This document shows positions 43,587-52,079 of a DNA stretch of 64,000 nucleotides, in pieces. Each line of letters starts with the position of its first letter. Positions within the stretch are counted from its first letter, which is position 1. The stretch is from contig NZ_JAFKOK010000007.1 in the NCBI RefSeq assembly GCF_017303295.1, positions 1-64,000 of the forward strand, written 5' to 3'. A program made the position numbers and the translations under genes. The notes under the pieces were generated by a model, which saw nothing but the letters and a program-made list of their open reading frames with translations, did not search any database and was not told the origin of the DNA. The stretch comes from Rhodobacter sp. NTK016B. GTDB lineage: Bacteria > Pseudomonadota > Alphaproteobacteria > Rhodobacterales > Rhodobacteraceae.

Positions 43587-44873
43587 TCAGTCGTTCGACG
43601 CCGCCAGCGTGACGGCGGGCTTCGGCGCGGCCTTGTTCTTCCGCTCGGCATGGGTGTCCATGAAGCTGAACACCAGCGGGCGGATATTGTTGCGCCAGCT
43701 CGACCCCGCGAAGATGCCGTAATGGCCCGCGCCGGGTTCCAGATGCTGCGCCTTGTAGGCGTCGGGCAGGCCGGTCAGCAGGTCGAGCGCGGCAAGACAC
43801 TGGCCGGGGGCCGAAATGTCGTCCTTGGCGCCCTCGACGATCATCGTCGCGACATTGGTGACCTTGCCGATATCGACGGTCTTTCCGTTCACCACGAATT
43901 CGTTCTTCGCGATTTCGCCGTTCTTGAAGATCCGCTCGACCGTCGAGAGGTAGAATTCGGCGGTCATGTCCATGACGGCGAGGTATTCATCGTAGAAGCG
44001 GTTGTGCTGGTCGCGCTCGCTGCCCTCGCCCCGGGCCTCGGTGGCGATCTTGTCCGAGAAGGCCTGCGCGTGGCGGTCGAGATTCATCGAAATGAAGCCC
44101 GCAAGCTGCAGAAGGCCGGGATAGACCTGACGGCCCACGCCCGCATATTTGAAGCCCACGCGCTGGATCGCCAGATGCTCGAGCTGACCCATCGTCACCC
44201 GGCGGCCGAAATCGGTGACTTCGGTCGCGGCGGCGTCGGGGTCGATCGGGCCGCCGATCAGCGTCAGGGTCAGGGGCTGCGCGTCGGGCTCTTCCTCAGC
44301 CAGCATGGCGGTGGCGGCCAGAGCCAGCGGCGCGGGTTGGCACACCGCGATCACATGCGTGTCGGGACCGAGGAATTTCATGAAATCGACGAGGTACTGG
44401 GTGTAATCCTCGATATCGAACTTGCCTTCCGAAACCGGGATGTCGCGCGCGTTATGCCAGTCGGTGATCCACAATTCCGCATCGGGCAGCAACGAGGCCA
44501 CGGTCGAACGCAGCAGCGTCGCGTAATGGCCCGACATCGGCGCGCACAGCAGGATGCGGCGGCTTTTCTCGGGGCGGCCATTCACATTGAAACGGACGAG
44601 ATCGCCGAACGGGCGCTTCATCTCGGTCTCAAGCTCGACAAGGTGGTCCTTGCCGTCTTCGCCGACCACGGTGCGGATGCCCCAGGCGGGCTTGGTAACC
44701 ATGCGCGCAAAGCTGCGCTCGGTCACGCGGCCCCACGCTTCGACCATGTCGAACATCGGGTTCGACGTAAGGCCGAACACCGGATAGGATGCCATGGCAC
44801 GGGCCGTTGCGCCGAGCCACTCGTTGGTGTTGCGCATCGTTTCCATGAGGTCGTACGTGGCCATTTGTCGCAT
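43587..44873 (-). CDS. phaZ: Intracellular poly(3-hydroxybutyrate) depolymerase
   Basis: A 428-residue alpha/beta-hydrolase that degrades stored PHB. The nucleophile is a cysteine, C178 in HVIAVCQPAPLALAA, as in the PhaZ1 type of Ralstonia eutropha (C183), instead of the serine of extracellular depolymerases. The acid and histidine of the triad probably lie in VEGAKDDISAP and GAGHYGIFAGSSWR. The start at 44873 (MRQMATYD) has GGAG six bases upstream; nine-base-later ATG (44864) is an alternative. Divergent from phaC, sharing a 104-base region that contains a PhaR site. Confidence 0.94.
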   Translation of the reverse strand: MRQMATYDLMETMRNTNEWLGATARAMASYPVFGLTSNPMFDMVEAWGRVTERSFARMVTKPAWGIRTVVGEDGKDHLVELETEMKRPFGDLVRFNVNGRPEKSRRILLCAPMSGHYATLLRSTVASLLPDAELWITDWHNARDIPVSEGKFDIEDYTQYLVDFMKFLGPDTHVIAVCQPAPLALAATAMLAEEEPDAQPLTLTLIGGPIDPDAAATEVTDFGRRVTMGQLEHLAIQRVGFKYAGVGRQVYPGLLQLAGFISMNLDRHAQAFSDKIATEARGEGSERDQHNRFYDEYLAVMDMTAEFYLSTVERIFKNGEIAKNEFVVNGKTVDIGKVTNVATMIVEGAKDDISAPGQCLAALDLLTGLPDAYKAQHLEPGAGHYGIFAGSSWRNNIRPLVFSFMDTHAERKNKAAPKPAVTLAASND

Positions 44874-44943
44874 GGGACTCTCCGTGATGTGACCGCTCAC
44901 GCGCACAGATCGGCGGTTCCACCAAGGGCGCTGCCAGTCTATG

Positions 44944-44954
44944 CTGCAGTGCAG
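44944..44954. promoter_or_regulatory. PhaR operator upstream of phaC
   Basis: CTGC-AGT-GCAG, an exact match to the CTGC-N3-GCAG sequence bound by PhaR of Paracoccus denitrificans. It lies 23 bases before the phaC start and in the region shared with divergent phaZ, so PhaR could repress either or both. Confidence 0.7.
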
Positions 44955-44977
44955 GAGTGTAGGGGGGAGGTTATTCA

Positions 44978-46777
44978 ATGGCAACTTCTGAATGCGAAAA
45001 TTCAGATAAACTGGACGCCTTGAATGAAAACTTGGCAAAGATTGAGACCCTGACACAACGTCTGATTGCTGCGTTTGCGAACAAGCAGCCGCAGCGTCCC
45101 GAGTTGCAGGCGCCGGATCCGTCGATCTATCTGCGCGCCGCGTCGGCCTATTGGAACGAGATGGTCAATCACCCCTCGAAGGTGATCGAGCAGCAGGTGG
45201 AATACTGGGGCAAGACGCTGAAGCATTTCGCCGAGGCGCAGGAAGCGCTCAAGCACGGTCAGCTTGTCGCGCCCGAGGATCATACGCCCGACGACAAGCG
45301 CTTCACCAACCCGCTGTGGAAGACGCATCCCTATTTTAACTACATCAAGCAGCAGTATTTGATGTCCTCGGATGCGATCGAGAAAGCGATCGAGGAGCTC
45401 GACACGCTGGATCCGCGCGAAAAGCGGCGGCTGGAATATTTCGGCAAGCAGATTATCGACATGATGGCGCCGACCAATTTCCTCGGCACCAACCCCGATG
45501 CGCTGATGCGCGCCGTCGAGACCGAGGGCGAGAGCCTTGTGAAAGGGCTTGAGAACCTCGTGCGCGATATCGAGGCCAATAACGGCGACCTGCTGGTGAC
45601 GCTTGCCGACCGCGATGCGTTCAAGGTGGGCGGCAATATCGGCACCACCGAGGGCGAGGTCGTCTATCGCAACCGGATGTTCGAGCTGATCCAGTACAAG
45701 CCGACGACCGAGCAGGTGCACGAAACGCCGCTGATGATCTTCCCGCCCTGGATCAACAAGTTCTACATTCTGGATCTGAAGCCGCAAAACAGCCTGATCA
45801 AGTGGATCGTCGATCAGGGCTACACGCTGTTCGTGGTGAGCTGGGTCAATCCCGATGCCAATTATGCCGATGTCGGCATGGAGACCTATGTCGAAGAGGG
45901 CTATCTGGAAGCCGTCGCCAAGGTCAAAGAGATCTGCAAGGTCAAGCAGGTCAATGTCGTGGGCTATTGCATCGCCGGGACCACGCTGTCGCTGACCCTG
46001 TCGCTGATGCACAAGCGCAAGGACAAGTCGATCAAGTCGGCGACGTTCTTCACCACGCTCACCGATTTCTCGGATCAGGGCGAGGTCGGCGTGTTTCTCG
46101 AGAACGATTTCGTCGACGGGATCGAGGCCGAGGCGCAGGATAAGGGCTACCTGCCCAGCTATTACATGACGAAGACGTTCAGCTACCTGCGTTCGAACGA
46201 TCTGATCTACGGACCGGCGATCCGCAGCTATATGATGGGCGAGGCACCGCCCGCCTTCGATCTGCTGTTCTGGAACGGTGACGGGACCAACCTGCCGGGC
46301 CGGATGGCGGTGGAATACCTGCGCGGGCTTTGCCAGCAGGACAAGCTGTGCACGAGCGGCTACGAGATGTTCGGCGAGACGCTGAAGATCGCGGATGTGA
46401 AAATTCCGCTCTGCGCCGTTGCCTGCGAAACCGACCATATCGCCGCGTGGCGGTCGAGCTTCCGGGGCGTGTCGAAGATGGGGTCGACCAACAAGACCTT
46501 CATCCTGTCGGAATCGGGCCATATCGCAGGGATCGTCAATCCGCCCTCGAAAAAGAAATACGGCCACTACACGTCGGAGCATCCGATCGACGGCGATCCC
46601 GACGCCTGGCGGGCCGACGCCGAGCGGCATGACGGCTCGTGGTGGCCGCGCTGGGAAGAGTGGCTGCGCAGCCGCTCGGGCAAGCTGATTTCCGCGCGTG
46701 AGGTGGCCGATTCGGGGCTTGGCGCCGCGCCGGGCAGCTATGTGCGCGCTAATCCGAACGCTACGTCAAGCACTTAG
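44978..46777 (+). CDS. phaC: Class I poly(R)-hydroxyalkanoate synthase
   Basis: A 599-residue polymerase that links (R)-3-hydroxybutyryl-CoA into PHB on granules. The N-terminal half is the class I helical domain (PSIYLRAASAYWNEMVNHP); the catalytic C-terminal alpha/beta-hydrolase has the PhaC box GYCIAG with nucleophile C331, and the acid and general-base His lie in ACETDHIAAW and SESGHIAGIVNPP. The length is normal for class I. A GGGAGG site precedes the start by about 8 bases. It is followed by phaP and phaR. No phaE partner, consistent with class I. Confidence 0.96.
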   Translation: MATSECENSDKLDALNENLAKIETLTQRLIAAFANKQPQRPELQAPDPSIYLRAASAYWNEMVNHPSKVIEQQVEYWGKTLKHFAEAQEALKHGQLVAPEDHTPDDKRFTNPLWKTHPYFNYIKQQYLMSSDAIEKAIEELDTLDPREKRRLEYFGKQIIDMMAPTNFLGTNPDALMRAVETEGESLVKGLENLVRDIEANNGDLLVTLADRDAFKVGGNIGTTEGEVVYRNRMFELIQYKPTTEQVHETPLMIFPPWINKFYILDLKPQNSLIKWIVDQGYTLFVVSWVNPDANYADVGMETYVEEGYLEAVAKVKEICKVKQVNVVGYCIAGTTLSLTLSLMHKRKDKSIKSATFFTTLTDFSDQGEVGVFLENDFVDGIEAEAQDKGYLPSYYMTKTFSYLRSNDLIYGPAIRSYMMGEAPPAFDLLFWNGDGTNLPGRMAVEYLRGLCQQDKLCTSGYEMFGETLKIADVKIPLCAVACETDHIAAWRSSFRGVSKMGSTNKTFILSESGHIAGIVNPPSKKKYGHYTSEHPIDGDPDAWRADAERHDGSWWPRWEEWLRSRSGKLISAREVADSGLGAAPGSYVRANPNATSST

Positions 46778-46783
46778 CAGAAA

Positions 46784-46829
46784 ATGCTGCAGCGCAGCAT
46801 ATCACTCTTGATTTTCTGCGCTGCAGCAT
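46784..46829. promoter_or_regulatory. Double PhaR operator upstream of phaP
   Basis: Two exact CTGC-N3-GCAG sites, at 46787-46797 (CTGC-AGC-GCAG) and 46816-46826 (CTGC-GCT-GCAG), sit inside a perfect 14-bp inverted repeat: ATGCTGCAGCGCAG at 46784-46797 and its complement at 46816-46829, centres 32 bases (three turns) apart. This is the expected place for PhaR to repress the phasin gene. The same inverted repeat could fold in RNA and help end the phaC transcript. Confidence 0.85.
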
Positions 46830-46889
46830 ACATATTGTCTCTCAGATGCACGGGTCCGGTTGTTCGGGCCACGGACAAGGAGAGAACAA

Positions 46890-47372
46890 ATGGCCAAGAC
46901 CAACGATTTCAGCAAAGTCATGCAAGACATGATGGGCGCTTTCCCCGTCGACACCTCGGCGATGCAGGACGCGTTCAAGACCCAGGCTGCGATGGGCGAG
47001 AAAATGAGCAAGGTCGTGCTGGAAGCCGCCGAGAAATCGGCCGAAGTTTCGAGCAAGTGGACCAAGGACACCCTGGCGAAGATCGGCGAAGTGTCGACCG
47101 TCAAGGAAGAGCCCGCGGACTACGCCAAGGCCTATACCGATTTCGCCTCGGCTTCGGCTGAAATGGCTGCCGAGCACATGGCTGCCTTCGCCGATATCGC
47201 CAAGCGCGTGCAGATGGACACCGTCGAGCTGTGCCTCGCCGCTGGCAAGGACATGTCGGCCGACGCGACCGCTGCGATGCAGAAGGCGACCTCGGACATG
47301 ACCGCCGCCGCGAAAAAAGCGTCGGAAGATGTCACCGCTGCCGCCAAGAAAGCCAGCGCGACCGCGAAATAA
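46890..47372 (+). CDS. phaP: Phasin (PHB granule-associated protein)
   Basis: A 160-residue amphipathic helical protein that coats PHB granules. It begins MAKTNDFSKVMQDMMGAFP and has the alternating Ala/Lys/Glu helices of phasins, ending in an Ala/Lys-rich tail (AAAKKASEDVTAAAKKASAT) that may bind DNA or the polymer surface. AAGGAG precedes the start by eight bases. Two PhaR sites lie upstream, and a terminator downstream, so it is likely a highly expressed, PhaR-controlled single transcript. Confidence 0.93.
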   Translation: MAKTNDFSKVMQDMMGAFPVDTSAMQDAFKTQAAMGEKMSKVVLEAAEKSAEVSSKWTKDTLAKIGEVSTVKEEPADYAKAYTDFASASAEMAAEHMAAFADIAKRVQMDTVELCLAAGKDMSADATAAMQKATSDMTAAAKKASEDVTAAAKKASATAK

Positions 47373-47435
47373 TCCGTCTCGCGGGGATTGCCCCGCAGGA
47401 ACGGCAGAATGTCCCCGGCTTTGTCGGGAACGGAA

Positions 47436-47465
47436 AAGGGCGGCCTTCGGGTCGCCCTTCTTCGT
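47436..47465 (+). terminator. Rho-independent terminator after phaP
   Basis: Stem AAGGGCGGCC / GGTCGCCCTT (one wobble) with a stable TTCG tetraloop, then CTTCGTTT. It separates phaP from phaR. Confidence 0.88.
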
Positions 47466-47566
47466 TTCCTGATGGAAATCCCTTCATTGATGCATGGAAA
47501 TTCATCGAATTTCTGTCACGCAGCGAAGAAACCTGTTTTCCGAACGCGTTTCGGGGTCTAGGCTCG

Positions 47567-47577
47567 CTGCAATGCAA
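47567..47577. promoter_or_regulatory. Near-match PhaR site upstream of phaR
   Basis: CTGC-AAT-GCAA differs from CTGC-N3-GCAG by one base and ends 24 bases before the phaR start at 47602. PhaR of P. denitrificans represses its own gene, so this is a candidate autoregulatory site, weaker than those before phaC and phaP. Confidence 0.45.
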
Positions 47578-47601
47578 TATCGACCCGAGGGAGCAACGGA
47601 C

Positions 47602-48180
47602 GTGTCCGAGACTGATAAACCGCTTCTGATCAAGCGCTACGCGTCGCGTCGTCTCTACAACACCGAAAGCAGCGACTACGTCACACTGGAAGACATTGCC
47701 GGTTTCATCCGTGCCGGTCGCGAAGTGAAGATCGTGGACCTGAAGACCGGTGACGACCTGACGCGGCAATACCTGCTGCAGATCGTGGCCGAGCATGAGA
47801 GCCGGGGCGAAAATGTCCTGCCGCTCGATGTGCTGACCGATCTGGTGCGCAGCTATACCGCGCAGGCGCAAAGCGTCGTGCCGCAATTCCTGGCGATGTC
47901 GTTCGAGATGCTGAAAGACGGCCCGAAACTGGCCGAGCAGATGACCGCGATGAACCCGATGATGGCCCAGATGCAGAAGATGCCGGGCTTTGCCGAGATG
48001 CAGCGCCAGCAGCAGGCCTTCATGGAAAACATGATGGCGGGCTGGAAATCCATGCCCGGCGCGGCCCCGGGGGCCGAGGGCGAAAGCACCGGCGAAGCCG
48101 CCTCGGACGAAGAGGATCTGACCGCGATCCGCCGTCAGCTTGCCGCGCTGGAAGCCAAGCTGAGCAAGATGGGCAAGTAA
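47602..48180 (+). CDS. phaR: PHA synthesis repressor PhaR (GTG start)
   Basis: A 192-residue regulator. The N-terminal PHB/PHA accumulation DNA-binding domain is clear (IKRYASRRLYNTESSDYVTLEDIAG, VKIVDLKTGDDLTRQYLLQIV), followed by a helical Met/Gln-rich PHB-sensing region (MNPMMAQMQKMPGFAEMQRQQ) and a short C-terminal coiled coil. In the family PhaR leaves DNA when it binds nascent PHB. The GTG start at 47602 has GGAG eight bases upstream; the open frame extends to 47494 but that part crosses the promoter. It is convergent with the RACo-type gene. Confidence 0.95.
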   Translation: MSETDKPLLIKRYASRRLYNTESSDYVTLEDIAGFIRAGREVKIVDLKTGDDLTRQYLLQIVAEHESRGENVLPLDVLTDLVRSYTAQAQSVVPQFLAMSFEMLKDGPKLAEQMTAMNPMMAQMQKMPGFAEMQRQQQAFMENMMAGWKSMPGAAPGAEGESTGEAASDEEDLTAIRRQLAALEAKLSKMGK

Positions 48181-48199
48181 CGCCCGGGCGACGTGATAC

Positions 48200-48231
48200 G
48201 AAAGGGGCCGGTCCGTGGGACCGGCCCTTTG
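48200..48231. terminator. Bidirectional terminator between phaR and the RACo-type gene
   Basis: Stem GGGCCGGTCC / GGACCGGCCC with a short loop and T-rich edges on both strands (CCCTTTGCC on plus; CCCCTTTCG on minus). It fills the 55-base gap between the convergent stops. Confidence 0.85.
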
Positions 48232-48235
48232 CCGT

Positions 48236-50269
48236 TCAGCGCCGCCGCCGTCTGCCGCCTTCGCCCCCGCCGCCGGTATTGAAGCTGACATCGGGCAGCG
48301 TCACCACCGTGGACAGGTTGGGGAAGCTGTCGACGGCGTGCGGCATGGCCGAGGCATTGACGAAATGCTCTTGAAACCGGGGTTCGATGGCGGTTTCGAC
48401 CTTGTGGATCCGCGTCACCTGCGTCTCGATCCCCGCCCGCGCGGCGATGTTGCACAAAGCGATCCGCGCGCCGGTGCCGGCGGCGTTGCCCGCGCTGGTG
48501 ACCTTGTCCAGCGGGCAATCGGGGATCATTCCCAGCACCATCGCGTGTTTGGCGCTGATATGTGCACCGAAGGCCCCGGCCAGAACGATTTTCTCGACAC
48601 GAACCGCGCCCATCTCGTCCATCAGCAGGCGCGCGCCCGCGTAAAGCGCCGATTTCGCAAGCTGAATCGCGCGGATATCGCTTTGCGTGACGGTGATGCG
48701 CGGCCCGTTCCGGGCGGTGCCGTCATGGATCAGGTAGCTATGCGTGCGGCCCTCGGGCTGGCAGCGGGCGGTGCCGGTCTGATCGGGCCCGCCGATCAGG
48801 CCCGCCGCGTCGACGATGCCTGCCATACGCATCTCGGCCACCGCCTCGATGATGCCCGAGCCGCAGATGCCGGTGATGCCCGTGCCCGCAATCGCCGTCT
48901 CGAAACCCTCATCGTCGGACCAAAGATCGCAGCCGATGACGCGGAAGCGGGGTTCCTTGGTTTCCGGGTTGATCTCGATCCGTTCGATGGCACCGGGCGC
49001 GGCGCGCTGGCCGCTGGAAATCTGCGCGCCTTCAAAGGCCGGGCCCGTCGGCGACGAGCAGGCCAGAACACGCGTCTTGTTGCCCAGCAGGATCTCGGCA
49101 TTGGTGCCGACATCGACGATCAGTGTCAGGTCGTCTTGCTCCTGCGGGGCCTCCGACAGCGCGACGGCGGCGGCATCGGCGCCGACATGGCCGGCGATGC
49201 AGGGCAGGGTGTAAAGCCGGGCCTCGGGGTTGATGGCAGTCAGGTCCACGTCGCGTGCGGGCAGCGATAGCGACGACGAGGTCGCCAGCGCGAAGGGCGC
49301 CTGTCCCAGCTCGACCGGGTCGATGCCCAGAAACAGGTGGTGCATCACGGGATTGCAGACGACGACCGTCTCCATGATCGCTTGCGGCGGGACCTTGGCG
49401 TCTTCGGCCACCGAGACTGCCAGCGCGTTGATCGCGGCGCGCACGGCCTTCGTCATCTCGACATCGCCGCCGGGATTCATCATCGCGTAGGAAACCCGGC
49501 TCATCAGATCCTCGCCGAAGCGGATCTGCGGGTTCATCATCCCGCCCGAGGCCAGCACCTCGCCATTGCGCAGATCGCACAGATGCGCGGCGATCGTGGT
49601 CGATCCCAGATCAATCGCCAGTCCCGCCAGGGCGCCTTCGTAGAGGCCGGGGAAGATGTCGAGAATCCGCGTGGCGCCGCCATGGTGATCGCGGAAGGCG
49701 GCGATGGTTACGCCCCAGTTTCCCTTGCGCAGAACGACCTGCAGCTTGCGCAAAACGGCGGGGCCGGCCTCGATCCGGTCGATATCCCATTGCGCCTGCA
49801 GCGCCTGCGCCAGCCGTTCCAGATCGCCCGACGGCTCATGCATGTCGGGCTCGGCCACTTCGACGTAGAAGAGCCGCGTGGCAGGGTCCATTTTGACCGC
49901 GCGGATACTGGCCGCCTTGCGCACGACCTGACGGTGAAGCTGGCTCTCGGGCGGGACGTCGATCACCACGTCGCCCATGATCTTCGCCTGACAACCCAGA
50001 CGACGGCCGTCGATCAGCCCGCGCTTGTCCTTGTAACGCTGCTCGACGGCGTTCCACTCGCTCAGCGCGTCGGCAGACACCGTCACGCCATGCTTGGGGA
50101 AGGACCCGACGCCCGGCGTGATCTGGCATTTCGAGCAGATGCCGCGCCCGCCGCAGACCGAATCCAGATCGACGCCCAGCTGGCGCGCGGCGGTCAGAAC
50201 CGGCGTTCCGTGGGCGAAGCGGCCCCGCTTGCCCGAGGGCGTGAAAATCACCAGCGCGTCGCTTGTCAT
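48236..50269 (-). CDS. RACo-type reductive activator of corrinoid proteins (2Fe-2S, ASKHA/DUF4445)
   Basis: A 677-residue protein. The N-terminal 2Fe-2S ferredoxin domain has C39-x5-C45-x2-C48 (CGGRGICSKC) and C93. A middle domain is followed by the DUF4445 ATPase of the ASKHA type (LAIDLGSTTIAAHLCDL near 225; LIVDVGTNAEILLGNK near 400; ITGICGSGIIEAVAEM near 500; KIVLAGAFGAHIS near 580). In the family it reduces oxidised Co(II) corrinoid proteins to Co(I) so that methyltransferases can work. The tail ends in a Gly-rich, five-arginine stretch. No corrinoid protein is adjacent; the MttB homologue at 20122 is a potential client pathway. Confidence 0.88.
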   Translation of the reverse strand: MTSDALVIFTPSGKRGRFAHGTPVLTAARQLGVDLDSVCGGRGICSKCQITPGVGSFPKHGVTVSADALSEWNAVEQRYKDKRGLIDGRRLGCQAKIMGDVVIDVPPESQLHRQVVRKAASIRAVKMDPATRLFYVEVAEPDMHEPSGDLERLAQALQAQWDIDRIEAGPAVLRKLQVVLRKGNWGVTIAAFRDHHGGATRILDIFPGLYEGALAGLAIDLGSTTIAAHLCDLRNGEVLASGGMMNPQIRFGEDLMSRVSYAMMNPGGDVEMTKAVRAAINALAVSVAEDAKVPPQAIMETVVVCNPVMHHLFLGIDPVELGQAPFALATSSSLSLPARDVDLTAINPEARLYTLPCIAGHVGADAAAVALSEAPQEQDDLTLIVDVGTNAEILLGNKTRVLACSSPTGPAFEGAQISSGQRAAPGAIERIEINPETKEPRFRVIGCDLWSDDEGFETAIAGTGITGICGSGIIEAVAEMRMAGIVDAAGLIGGPDQTGTARCQPEGRTHSYLIHDGTARNGPRITVTQSDIRAIQLAKSALYAGARLLMDEMGAVRVEKIVLAGAFGAHISAKHAMVLGMIPDCPLDKVTSAGNAAGTGARIALCNIAARAGIETQVTRIHKVETAIEPRFQEHFVNASAMPHAVDSFPNLSTVVTLPDVSFNTGGGGEGGRRRRR

Positions 50270-50366
50270 GGCTGTCCCGTCCTTTGCCGTCGCGCGCCAC
50301 CATAACCTGCCCGCCTGCGGCGAAAAGAGAGAAGGCGACCAGCGGCTGCGGGAAAGCGACGAAGGG

Positions 50367-50729
50367 TCAGTCAGCGTCGACGCGATCCCCGGCAACGGCA
50401 AGCGGGGTCAGGGCGTGGCTGAGCATTCGCGCCTCGCAGATCAGGGCGATCAGCACATCGATATGACGCGCCGCGCGCCACGGATCGCCGACCTCGTGCG
50501 GCGGGCGGGTGCGCAGGGTGTCGATCTGTGCTTCGAGATCCAGGATCTGGCGCAGCGTGGCCGGTCCGGGCGGCGGCGTCGCGGGCAGCCGCAGGATGCG
50601 GCGCAGGTCGGTGTCGCGGTTGTAATCCGCAGTGCCGAAGCGTGCCGTTCTGAGCAACAGCGCCGGACGTCTGAGGGTGCTGATCTCGGCCAGCAGGCTC
50701 AGCAGGGTCGAAGATTTCTGGCAGGTCAT
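50367..50729 (-). CDS. DUF6477 family protein
   Basis: A 120-residue helical protein typical of Rhodobacterales: LLSLLAEISTLRRPALLLRTARFGTADYNRDTDLRRIL (in shortened form LRRPALLLRTARFG) and AARHIDVLIALICEARML. Function unknown. The start at 50729 has AGGA eight bases upstream. It lies 97 bases upstream of the RACo-type gene on the same strand and is divergent from the DUF6456 gene, a neighbour pair I associate with this order. Confidence 0.78.
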   Translation of the reverse strand: MTCQKSSTLLSLLAEISTLRRPALLLRTARFGTADYNRDTDLRRILRLPATPPPGPATLRQILDLEAQIDTLRTRPPHEVGDPWRAARHIDVLIALICEARMLSHALTPLAVAGDRVDAD

Positions 50730-50830
50730 GACGGTGTCCTTTCGCGTTCTTCGCGTCGTGGCGAAAGGATGGCACAACCCGGGCGGGCGTTGCGTGCGGC
50801 GCCGCACGCGGCGTACGGGCCCTTCAACGC

Positions 50831-50886
50831 TCGTTACGGTTTCTCAACCAGTCTGGTGGGCCGAACGATTAACAATCCCGTAACGA
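50831..50886. promoter_or_regulatory. Inverted repeat in the DUF6477/DUF6456 divergent region
   Basis: TCGTTACGG (50831-50839) and its exact complement CCGTAACGA (50878-50886) flank an AT-richer stretch that includes ATTAACAATC. The spacing (47 bases between starts) suits a looped or cooperative operator controlling both divergent genes (50729 and 51006). The inner TTAACAATCCCGTAA resembles, but does not match, the CtrA pattern TTAA-N7-TTAA. Confidence 0.4.
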
Positions 50887-51005
50887 ATGCACGCATAAGT
50901 TGGCGTTTGTTCACGAATTCGCAACAGACCGGTTGGGGGGCTGCGGACGAATCGGACCGTTCCCCCGTGCGCGCAAGAGGGATGACACCGGCATGGGGGA
51001 AACCA

Positions 51006-52067
51006 ATGACTGCCAACATCTCGCCGCTTGACCGCCTTCCGGAATGGGTGCCTTCGGCCGTCCGCCTGTATCTGACGCATACCGAAGGCGGGCGTTCGCT
51101 GCGGGAGATCGCGCGCGAAGAGGGCGTGCATGCCTCGACCGTGATGCGGCAGGTGCGGCGTTTCGAGAACCGGCGCGACGATCCGCTGGTGGACGGGGCG
51201 CTGGGCTGGCTTTGTGGCGGTGTGCGAAGGGCGGCACAGGCGGCACAGACAAGGATGCGGCCCGAAGCGATAGCGGGCGACGAGATCGCCGGGATCTGCC
51301 CGATCGCCAATGACGCGCTCGAAGCCGAAGTGCGCCGCGTGCTGCCGCGTCTGGCCGAGCCGGGCGCGCTGCTGGCAGTGGCGCCGGATATGGACCGCGC
51401 GGTGGTGCTGCGCGAACAGGCGGGCAAGACGACGCGTCTGGCGGTGCTGGATCGCCCGGTGGCCGAGGCCTTCGCGCTGCGCGACTGGATCGAATGCGTG
51501 CAGCCCGGCCGGGTGCTGCGCTACGAGCTGACGATGTCGGGGCGCGCGGCGATCCGCCAGCTTCTGGGCGACGATGCGCTGCCCGACGCCATGCCCCGGC
51601 CCGACCTGCCCGACGAGGATACGCGCCGCACGCGGCCTGTGACCGTCGACAGCCCGGTTACCGCATTGGCGCGGCGGCGCACGCGCGATGGCGAACCCTT
51701 CCTGACGCCGGATCTGGTTTCGGCAGCCGAGCGCCTGCGCGAAGATTTCGAGGCCGCGCAGGCGGGTGCGCCGGTCGCGCAGAACTGGGACCGCTTCCTG
51801 ACCGGCCCGTCGCAGGCCGCGCCCGGCTCAGGCCTGCCTCGCGGCGGTGCGGGGCCGCGCGAGCGGGTCGAGGCGGCTTTGCACGACCTCGGGCCCGGGC
51901 TGGCCGATATGGCGCTGCGCTGTTGCTGTTTCATGGAAGGGCTTGAGACCGCCGAGCGGGATCTGGGATGGTCCGCGCGCTCGGGCAAGATCGTGCTGCG
52001 CATCGCGTTATTGCGCCTGAGGCAGCATTATGACGCGCTGGGCGACGCGGGGAAGATGCTGGGATAG
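51006..52067 (+). CDS. DUF6456 protein with N-terminal helix-turn-helix
   Basis: A 353-residue cytosolic protein. Residues 15-55 form a probable helix-turn-helix (TEGGRSLREIAREEGVHASTVMRQVRRFE). The C-terminal 130 residues are the DUF6456 region: GLGW-type start LTPDLVSAAERLREDFEAAQ, then ERVEAALHDLGPGLADMALRCCCFMEGLETAERDLGWSARSGKI in shorter form (LGPGLADMALRCCCFMEGLE, GWSARSGKIVLRIALLRL). It is likely a DNA-binding regulator; target unknown. The start at 51006 follows GGGGGAAACC. Confidence 0.8.
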   Translation: MTANISPLDRLPEWVPSAVRLYLTHTEGGRSLREIAREEGVHASTVMRQVRRFENRRDDPLVDGALGWLCGGVRRAAQAAQTRMRPEAIAGDEIAGICPIANDALEAEVRRVLPRLAEPGALLAVAPDMDRAVVLREQAGKTTRLAVLDRPVAEAFALRDWIECVQPGRVLRYELTMSGRAAIRQLLGDDALPDAMPRPDLPDEDTRRTRPVTVDSPVTALARRRTRDGEPFLTPDLVSAAERLREDFEAAQAGAPVAQNWDRFLTGPSQAAPGSGLPRGGAGPRERVEAALHDLGPGLADMALRCCCFMEGLETAERDLGWSARSGKIVLRIALLRLRQHYDALGDAGKMLG

Positions 52068-52079
52068 TCACGAAACCCA

